From NCBI GenBank assembly GCA_958295945.1, contig OY282386.1, forward strand, positions 620,001-684,000: a stretch of DNA of 64,000 bases, given 5' to 3'. Position numbers and translations under genes: made by a program. This document shows positions 58,265 to 64,000 of this stretch, in pieces. The notes below the pieces were generated by a model. That model was not told the origin of the DNA. It searched no databases and worked only from the letters and a program-made list of their open reading frames with translations. Positions within the stretch are counted from its first letter, which is position 1. The number at the start of each line of letters is the position of its first letter. This stretch comes from Candidatus Poribacteria bacterium (GTDB lineage: Bacteria > Poribacteria > WGA-4E > WGA-3G).

Positions 58265-59494
58265 ATGCAAAAGAAACAACAACCATCGAATCCACCAGCA
58301 CGTAACCAATTCATCTTTCTCACATTCACACATAGCATCCTTGACTCTTACGCTACACTATTTCCACATATACTTCCATCTATACTGGATAGGTTTGCTT
58401 CCGAAGCTACTCGGAATAGTTTTGCTGGCGTGCTTATTTCACTTTATAGTATATTCAGTTCGCTCGGACAGATATTGTTCGGTTGGCTATCCGATAGATT
58501 TCGTTCAGTTCATTTCATAACATTCGGTGTTGCATTCACTGCAATAGGCTTAAGTCTTGTGGGGATTGCCCCATCAGTTTGGATTGTCTTTATTTTATTA
58601 GCTATTGGTGGATTAGGCGTTGCAGCATTCCATCCACAAGCGACAACCTATGCGGGGGCACTCGCAGCGGAAACACGAGGCATGGGAATCGCAATTTTCC
58701 TCACAGGTGGGAATATTGGTCGTGCTCTGGGACCTCTGCTACTATTATTCCTACCATATTTTTATGATGATTTAAACTACCTTGCATGGGAAATGCAAAT
58801 CGGGATACTTGTGGCTATACTGGTACCTATAGTATTGGATTTTCAAGATGAACTTGACCTGACAGCATCAGCACGGGTGCTATCAGACGAAGAAAAAACG
58901 GGTCGTCAATCATTTTGGCGAGTTGCAGATCCACACCTTCTTCCACTCATTGTCCTATTTATTATCGCTTCCCTTAGAACTGTCACAATTGCTGGTTTAG
59001 AGAACTTTCTTTCTATCTATCTTAAAGATGATCTTAACTATTCTAATTGGAATCGCTCGTTAGTAATCGGAGTGTTTATCTTTGCAGGGTCTATGGGTAT
59101 CATGGGAAGTGGTTGGCTATTGTCTAAAATCAACACTTTGGTATTATTGCTGTTATCGCTTGTTTTAGCACCACCACTACTCTTGGCATCGCTTCGGACA
59201 GATGGTATCATCTTCCTTGTCTTGCTCTTTTTAGGTAATATGGTTCTTACAAGTTCAGTTACAATCAACATTATATTGGCACAAATGATGTTACGGGGTC
59301 ATGAAAGTATCGCAGCAAGTTTTATGATGGGAGCATCCTGGGGTGTAGGTGGTTTGTTGAATTTAATTGTTGGTGCATTGGGTGATAAATATGGATTACC
59401 TATTGTGCTTGATGGTTTGGTCATGGTCCCTCTGCTCATCTCTCCGCTTATGTTATTGTTACGACAGCAACCGGATTTATCAAAAACAGAATGA
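58265..59494 (+). CDS. MFS efflux transporter (Fsr-like)
   Basis: About 409 residues from the ATG at 58265 with twelve predicted membrane segments. FGWLSDRF is the MFS loop 2-3 motif, and the N-terminal half (FTHSILDSYATLFPHILPSI) is like the fosmidomycin-resistance Fsr family. ATTYAGALAAETRGMGIAIFLTGGNIGRALGP is also characteristic. Exports a small compound; substrate unknown. TTG 58235 is an upstream alternative. It ends 2 bp from the convergent PorV-like gene. Confidence 0.88.
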   Translation: MQKKQQPSNPPARNQFIFLTFTHSILDSYATLFPHILPSILDRFASEATRNSFAGVLISLYSIFSSLGQILFGWLSDRFRSVHFITFGVAFTAIGLSLVGIAPSVWIVFILLAIGGLGVAAFHPQATTYAGALAAETRGMGIAIFLTGGNIGRALGPLLLLFLPYFYDDLNYLAWEMQIGILVAILVPIVLDFQDELDLTASARVLSDEEKTGRQSFWRVADPHLLPLIVLFIIASLRTVTIAGLENFLSIYLKDDLNYSNWNRSLVIGVFIFAGSMGIMGSGWLLSKINTLVLLLLSLVLAPPLLLASLRTDGIIFLVLLFLGNMVLTSSVTINIILAQMMLRGHESIAASFMMGASWGVGGLLNLIVGALGDKYGLPIVLDGLVMVPLLISPLMLLLRQQPDLSKTE

Positions 59495-59496
59495 GA

Positions 59497-60576
59497 TTAG
59501 AATGTCCATAGGACACTCAAGAAATGTGTGTTAATAAGATCACCGATGAGAAGTGCGTAATCAAGACTGAACTGATTGAGTTGTAATCCTATCCCGCTTG
59601 TCAACCGACTGTCACGAACACCAATTCGTATCGCTAACGGTTGTGTAAGTTCATATTCTATTCCGACATGTGATTGTCCACCATAACGTTCCTGCCATTG
59701 ATAAGAAATGACACATTCTCGATTGAAAATGAGCTTAGTAAAGTATGCAATCCCGATATTCAGATTTGCTGGGATTGATTCTTTATCAGCAGTAGCGGTA
59801 TTCCAGGTTAGAGTGGTCTGAGATATGTCTTGCATATTCACACCGAGGGCAAATCCGCCTGCATTTGCGAGACCGAATAGTGCATTCATATCGGGAAGAC
59901 GGATAAGCATTCCTGCATCAAATCCGTATCCTGTACTACCATAGTTATGGAATAGAGACGTAACATCGTCAAGTTCACCAACCCCACTGAATCTTTGATA
60001 GATTCCTTTTACATTTATACCGAACAGGAATTCTGGAGGGATTGAATCTCTTCCGAAATTGTCCCACCAAGATTGACTGACAGCAATGCGCGTTGCCAGT
60101 GAAAGCACAAAAGCATTTTCGCTGTCATTTAGATACCCTGAAGGAGTGAAATCTTGTTCTGTTGGGCGGTATCGCGGGAATCTTTTGCGTTGGTCAGCAC
60201 TGATTTCTGGATCAAAAGCAGGCACATCGTAGTATATTGGAATATCATCAATCCCTGCTCTAATCCACGACAATCCAACTGTTACGTAGGGTAAAAGCTT
60301 CCCTACTCCACTGATGTAACTAAATGCCCCTAAACCTGATCGTCTTGCGGCATGCATCAAACAGACTTGATAATTGTGAGTTCCACCTGCAATTCCCGCA
60401 GGATTCCAATAGGTTGCTGTTGCATCGTCAGCAATGCTAACATAGGCACCGCCAAGTCCAAGTGCGCGTGCACCGATGCCGTTAGTCAGAAAATCACCCG
60501 TGTAATTCTCAGAATAAGATGGTAATGCGATAACTATGCTACATGCAATAATGAGAAAGAGTTTTAGTTTAGACAA
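59497..60576 (-). CDS. PorV/UPF0164-like outer membrane beta-barrel protein
   Basis: 359 residues with signal peptide (about 1-22). GIGARALGLGGAYVSIADDATATYWNPAGIAG is the signature of the PorV/PorQ (UPF0164) barrel family. Alternating polar/aromatic strands continue to the C-terminal Phe typical of outer membrane insertion. In Bacteroidetes PorV takes part in type IX secretion; whether that applies here is unknown. Confidence 0.88.
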   Translation of the reverse strand: MSKLKLFLIIACSIVIALPSYSENYTGDFLTNGIGARALGLGGAYVSIADDATATYWNPAGIAGGTHNYQVCLMHAARRSGLGAFSYISGVGKLLPYVTVGLSWIRAGIDDIPIYYDVPAFDPEISADQRKRFPRYRPTEQDFTPSGYLNDSENAFVLSLATRIAVSQSWWDNFGRDSIPPEFLFGINVKGIYQRFSGVGELDDVTSLFHNYGSTGYGFDAGMLIRLPDMNALFGLANAGGFALGVNMQDISQTTLTWNTATADKESIPANLNIGIAYFTKLIFNRECVISYQWQERYGGQSHVGIEYELTQPLAIRIGVRDSRLTSGIGLQLNQFSLDYALLIGDLINTHFLSVLWTF

Positions 60577-60876
60577 GGGTCGTTGTTCCTTGATTTATTT
60601 TGTTTTTTTGCTTATGTTCAAACAGTACATAAAATGAAAGGTGTAATGAATGAATATTATACTAATTCTAAATGATGATGTTGCATTTCTGTGATTTATT
60701 GTAGACTTTAGAATTAATCGGACACTATGCTCCGGCGAGGTTAGTAAACCTCGTTTACCTGTGAATGTCCGAGGAGCAATGAATTGCGCGACTACGAATA
60801 CCGTAATTCTTAAGCAAATGTTGACTTGATTTTATAATTCACTATAACTAAGAAAAGAATACAATAGATGAACACA
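60577..60876. other. Gap upstream of the barrel protein
   Basis: Contains a degenerate GGCGAGGTTAGTAAACCTCG hairpin (60733-60752) and the palindrome GCAATGAATTGC (60779-60790) followed by a CTAC end, both REP-like. No gene is supported. TTCACTATAA near 60838 resembles the TA-flanked MITE ends. Confidence 0.5.
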
Positions 60877-61308
60877 TCACCCCACACTAAATGTCTCAGT
60901 GTATCCGTTCACATCTATCGTATATTCCCCTGGTTTACAGTATCCAAGAAAAATCATATCTATATAATATGGACTTGCAATATCACATGCAACGCTACCT
61001 ACCGTTATTGTCTGTTTAATCTCAATAGAAATTGTTTCTCCATCCGAATAAATTGGATACCTATCAAACACATGAGGCATAATACCATGATCTATCTCGT
61101 AGTTTTCTATGCAGTTATCCAATGATAATGTTCCAGTAACCAAAAGAGAAATGGCAAAAACATCCGGCACATCCGGTAGGTCTATTGCTGTTGCGATTAT
61201 TTCAACGTCTTTAATGGGCATCAATTCAACTATCTCTCGGTTGCATCCCATAAGATTTGCTGCGATCAAGATAGTTAAACCTATAAATGAAAGTATAGTA
61301 TTTTGCAT
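60877..61308 (-). CDS. Putative lipoprotein
   Basis: 143 residues with a lipoprotein signal, lipobox L-M-G-C (LIAANLMGC), mature Cys at 22. The mature part is beta-rich with the pattern DGETISIEIKQTITVGS; no family recognised. Confidence 0.7.
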   Translation of the reverse strand: MQNTILSFIGLTILIAANLMGCNREIVELMPIKDVEIIATAIDLPDVPDVFAISLLVTGTLSLDNCIENYEIDHGIMPHVFDRYPIYSDGETISIEIKQTITVGSVACDIASPYYIDMIFLGYCKPGEYTIDVNGYTETFSVG

Positions 61309-61386
61309 AATTTGGAACTTTTGCCTGTGTCTGTTGGTAATAATCTTTACCCATTAGTAGCAATATCCGCGCATTTTCATCAATTC

Positions 61387-62250
61387 TTATACACGATTTA
61401 GTTCAAAATCGTACCAATAATATTGATATTCTTTTGATTTCCATCCTTTATAGATTTCATCCCAAGACATTCGGTTAAAATGTGGTAAGAGTGACCCTTC
61501 CGTAACAGGTTGTGAACTTCCTTGATATCGATAATCAACAGATAGTCGAATCTTGGCAGATGTTTGATTCGGCAAAGCTTTGTGTACAGTGTGGCTGTGA
61601 AAGAACATTGCATCTCCAATTTCATAATCACCAGAAACCCAATGTAACCCATCAGCTTCTAAAGGTTCGGTGTCAATGCCGAGTCCTCCTGCCCCGAATG
61701 CTGGTTTGACAGGATAGATTCCAGACCGATGCGAACCGACTAATACAGTCAATCCTCCAAAATGTGTCGGACAATCACCAAGGGGTATCCAACCCGTATA
61801 TGTTTCTTCTGTTCCACGGATATGGATAAAATCTTGGTGTGCAGGTGTTGTATATTTAGTGTTTTCTGGGAACATAATTCTTCCAATATTTCGTGGATGG
61901 ACCAATGTTTTTTCTCCAAACAACGTGTCACACATATCTATAATTGCAGGGTGATGTGCAAAAGCATGGAACGATTCCAGCGATTGAAATTCGTCTAACA
62001 CTGGCCAATATCCATCGTCGCCTTCCATATATGGACCTCCTGTGCGGATTCCATCCATGAGTGAATCTCCACCTTGTGCCCATCCATGTTGGTGACATAT
62101 CTCTAAAAAATCTCGTCGTAAATTCAGAATTGAATCTGAATCTATCAACCCCTTAAAGTATAAATACCCATCTTGCTGTGCCCGTTTTTGAAGTTGATCG
62201 GGTTGATTTATTAGTTCGTTAGATATTGTAAAAGGTTCTATTCTTGTCAT
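61387..62250 (-). CDS. Phytanoyl-CoA dioxygenase family (PhyH) oxygenase
   Basis: 287 residues. Iron ligands H138-x-D140 in TPAHQDFIHI, then WIPLGDCPTHFGGLTVLVGSH. A distal His in MFFHSHTVHKALPN and Arg in RLSVDYRY complete the family active site. It probably hydroxylates a small molecule using 2-oxoglutarate. Only distantly similar to the PhyH at 38091, so substrates likely differ. Confidence 0.92.
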   Translation of the reverse strand: MTRIEPFTISNELINQPDQLQKRAQQDGYLYFKGLIDSDSILNLRRDFLEICHQHGWAQGGDSLMDGIRTGGPYMEGDDGYWPVLDEFQSLESFHAFAHHPAIIDMCDTLFGEKTLVHPRNIGRIMFPENTKYTTPAHQDFIHIRGTEETYTGWIPLGDCPTHFGGLTVLVGSHRSGIYPVKPAFGAGGLGIDTEPLEADGLHWVSGDYEIGDAMFFHSHTVHKALPNQTSAKIRLSVDYRYQGSSQPVTEGSLLPHFNRMSWDEIYKGWKSKEYQYYWYDFELNRV

Positions 62251-62499
62251 ATTCTACTCCAATAGTTTAGGAGGTTTCTATTGTAGATGTTATATGTAAT
62301 TATAGCAATTAAACATCAGGAGTGCAAATCATATCAAATGTGTTGGGTTGCTTAAAGTTTTGTGATTTTTTGAAAAATTGTGGATTTTTTGTCAGGATTA
62401 GGAATTTCGATTTTGAAAGAAATGTAAGAGGCGCAATGAATTGCGCGACTACAACCTCGTTTTTCTAAATGTAAAGTGCATTGTTAATTTCAGATTTTA

Positions 62500-62619
62500 C
62501 TATAGTCTTCGGAGTTCGTCAGCGAATGCTTCAATTAACGCTTGGACGACATCGTTGGTTTTCATGTATTTTGCGTAGCATTTGACAGCAAATTCATTGT
62601 GTTTATCTTGTAATTTCAT
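62500..62619 (-). CDS. 39-residue protein with an EFAVKC motif
   Basis: MKLQDKHNEFAVKCYAKYMK is followed by TNDVVQALIEAFADELRRL. The ATG at 62619 has a perfect AGAAGGAG 6-7 nt upstream, so translation is well supported although the protein is very small. HNEFAVKCYAKYM matches HKEFAVKCFARFM in the gene at 22389. The layout of helices resembles a small HTH, but this is only a guess. A 18-bp dyad lies upstream (62651-62668). Confidence 0.65.
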   Translation of the reverse strand: MKLQDKHNEFAVKCYAKYMKTNDVVQALIEAFADELRRL

Positions 62620-62650
62620 TGTTTGTCTCCTTCTAAAAAAGTTACGAAAC

Positions 62651-62668
62651 TGTAAGAAATCTCTTACA
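62651..62668. promoter_or_regulatory. Dyad upstream of the small protein
   Basis: TGTAAGA AATC TCTTACA, perfect 7-bp arms, 32 bp upstream of the start codon. A partial second copy ACTGTAAGATTCTTCTGAGA is at 62759-62778. Could be an operator. Confidence 0.5.
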
Positions 62669-63123
62669 TGCTGTATAACAGCCAAACTGCCTGTCCCGCC
62701 AGTGTCTGTCTGGGTTTATAGCACATAATTTGATGGTAGCAAAATTTGAATTTTGAAAACTGTAAGATTCTTCTGAGATGCTGAGATTTGTCCGTTATTT
62801 TTCAATAGAAATGTGTGATGAATTGTCTGAATATTGTGTTCTATATTCGTCATAGTATCCATTTTCTCACTCTTATAAATTTCTCAATAGTGTTAAATAA
62901 TATGTCACATACATAATTTAATTCGTATTGTATATATTAACATATAAATCTGCTTATGTCAAATTATTTTTTACGATTTTTCATATTTTTCATTTTTTTG
63001 TTTATTTTTGGATAAATTTCTCACGAAAGTTGCGTGTATAAGTGAATATTAACGACAGAGGTTTGGAGACCTCACCATAAACATCAATTTAAGGAGATCA
63101 ATCCATTTTATTAGTCCCTTCAG

Positions 63124-63250
63124 TCCCAAATGAAGGTTAAGAAATAAATAAGGTAATTTCCTTGAGAAGTCCGGAGCGGTTAGGAAACCGCTCCTACCGG
63201 GTTTGAGAAAATGAGAATTACCCGTTTAATAAATTAATCTTCATTAGGGA
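63124..63250. mobile_element. 127-bp MITE-like element
   Basis: TCCCAAATGAAGGTTAA at the left and TTAATCTTCATTAGGGA at the right form terminal inverted repeats. Inside is a GGAGCGGTTAGGAAACCGCTCC hairpin with CTAC (REP-like). Confidence 0.6.
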
Positions 63251-63413
63251 CTATATGTTTATTCTTATATGCCGTTCCTACGGAACTCAAGAAGGGTGGG
63301 ATAACGTCTTTCTATAAACATAGCGTCCCTACGGGACTGAAGACATCTATATCAGACAACTATGAACCACTAAATTTCACTTATGCCAGCATACGCGTAT
63401 GGTATTCTGCATT

Positions 63414-63480
63414 GGTTAGGAAACCGCTCCTGCCGGGTTTGAGAAAATGAGAATTACCCGTTTAATAAATTAATCTTCAT
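63414..63480. repeat. Truncated copy of the 63124-63250 element
   Basis: 67 bp match 63178-63244 with one mismatch (CTCCTA versus CTCCTG). The left half of the element is missing. Confidence 0.85.
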
Positions 63481-63611
63481 AATTGAGCGACTACAAACCA
63501 TCTATTTCTTTATGGTATGTTCTCAATTGGAAATGGTATTATGATTATTCTTCACCATAATTTTCAGAATGTGCTACAATTCCTAACAATCCATTGATGA
63601 GGAGGAATGAT

Positions 63612-64000
63612 ATGCTTAGTATAAAACATATTGAAACATTGACATTGAATGTGCCGTTTTATTGTGATCGTGTCAGTCGGCACATGCACCGTGCTTTAAC
63701 ACACGGTGAACGCGTTTGTGTCTACCGAGTGGAACTTAGTAATTCAGAGATTGGATATGGTGAAAACTTATCTGATGAGTCGGGTAATATTGAACGTCTG
63801 ATTGGACAAAATCCGTTCGCTTGTATGAATGATGATGGTGTTGGCTTCGGTATTCAGATGGCATTGTATGATGCTGTTGGTAAAAGTGTTGGCGTGTCAG
63901 TGTCAGATTTGATCGGACCAAAAGCGCGGGATCGTAGTCCGATTTCATGGTGGGATATTGATATGCCACCTGAGGACTGGGTCGCTGAGGTGCAGGAATC
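63612..64000 (+). CDS. Enolase-superfamily (mandelate racemase/muconate lactonizing-like) protein, N-terminal part
   Basis: Open to the window edge; 129 codons are visible. ATG 63612 with GGAGG upstream. MLSIKHIETLTLNVPF is the capping-domain start. RVELSNSEIGYGENL, GFGIQMALYDAVGK and VSDLIGPKARDRSPIS follow as in MR/MLE enzymes, where the metal and catalytic Lys lie further downstream (outside the window). Probably a sugar-acid dehydratase or racemase; the exact reaction cannot be told. Confidence 0.88.
   Translation, partial: MLSIKHIETLTLNVPFYCDRVSRHMHRALTHGERVCVYRVELSNSEIGYGENLSDESGNIERLIGQNPFACMNDDGVGFGIQMALYDAVGKSVGVSVSDLIGPKARDRSPISWWDIDMPPEDWVAEVQE

Larger units (their letters stand above)
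62669..63611. other. Long repeat-rich gap with no gene
   Basis: About 0.9 kb upstream of the enolase-superfamily gene. Contains the element at 63124-63250, its partial copy at 63414-63480, small hairpins of the form GTCCCTACGGGAC (63326-63338) and a MITE-like end TTCACCATAA at 63551-63560. No coding frame is convincing. Confidence 0.6.

Overview
The window looks like a chromosomal contig from an AT-rich, uncultured Gram-negative (LPS-exporting) bacterium. An lptC-lptA-lptB-rpoN-hpf cluster and an LpxL-type acyltransferase show a diderm envelope. Sulfatases, phytanoyl-CoA dioxygenase-like (PhyH) oxygenases, a PEP-hydrolase-family TIM barrel, an enolase-superfamily enzyme, a sugar epimerase, a WD40/LRR secreted protein and a PorV-like barrel together recall Candidatus Poribacteria-type genomes. 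That placement is inference from gene content; no rRNA or tRNA gene was seen.

Layout. 1-3.5 kb: truncated sugar epimerase, redoxin, MATE exporter. 3.7-12.7 kb: envelope and core genes (LpxL-like, lptC/A/B, rpoN, hpf, valS, hotdog thioesterase). 12.8-21.9 kb: nadB, a lytic transglycosylase, a four-gene operon (lone EutN/CcmL shell protein, histidine kinase, NtrC-like regulator, 5-formyl-THF cyclo-ligase), comEA and a cobalamin adenosyltransferase. 22-28 kb: mobile repeats, dusB, dapF and dapA, alpha/beta hydrolase. 28-38 kb is an accessory region: patatin + DUF4268 pair, a repeat-bearing membrane protein, two complete insertion sequences with target duplications, a two-gene GIY-YIG operon under a large palindromic operator, a sulfatase, and a toxin with three tandem antitoxins. 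38-41.4 kb: PhyH, a second sulfatase lacking the usual active-site cysteine, PEP-hydrolase family protein. 41.4-48.1 kb: a 951-aa WD40-metalloprotease-LRR protein, a duplicated gene fragment, a nuclease-like gene and an AlbA/Schlafen-type gene split by a possible programmed frameshift. 48.1-51.8 kb: purL, purQ. 51.8-58.2 kb: MazEF and two tandem UvrD-type helicases with GIY-YIG nuclease domains embedded inside the helicase. 58.2-64 kb: MFS exporter, PorV-like barrel, lipoprotein, PhyH, a tiny protein, a repeat-rich gap and a truncated enolase-superfamily gene.

The strongest candidate for an undescribed system is the helicase pair at 52.7-58.2 kb. The first carries one complete GIY-YIG domain. 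The second carries one complete and one decayed GIY-YIG copy, a helix expanded as five perfect 24-bp repeats, a GrpE-like domain and Sm/Hfq-like segments. Two other small candidates are the DUF4268-patatin pair and the 140-aa/GIY-YIG operon.

The non-coding DNA is dominated by mobile repeats. Many hairpins with unrelated stems end in GTAG/CTAC, the layout of REP/REPIN elements, and several sit inside MITE-like elements with terminal inverted repeats and target duplications. One MITE shares its ends with a full IS in the same window.
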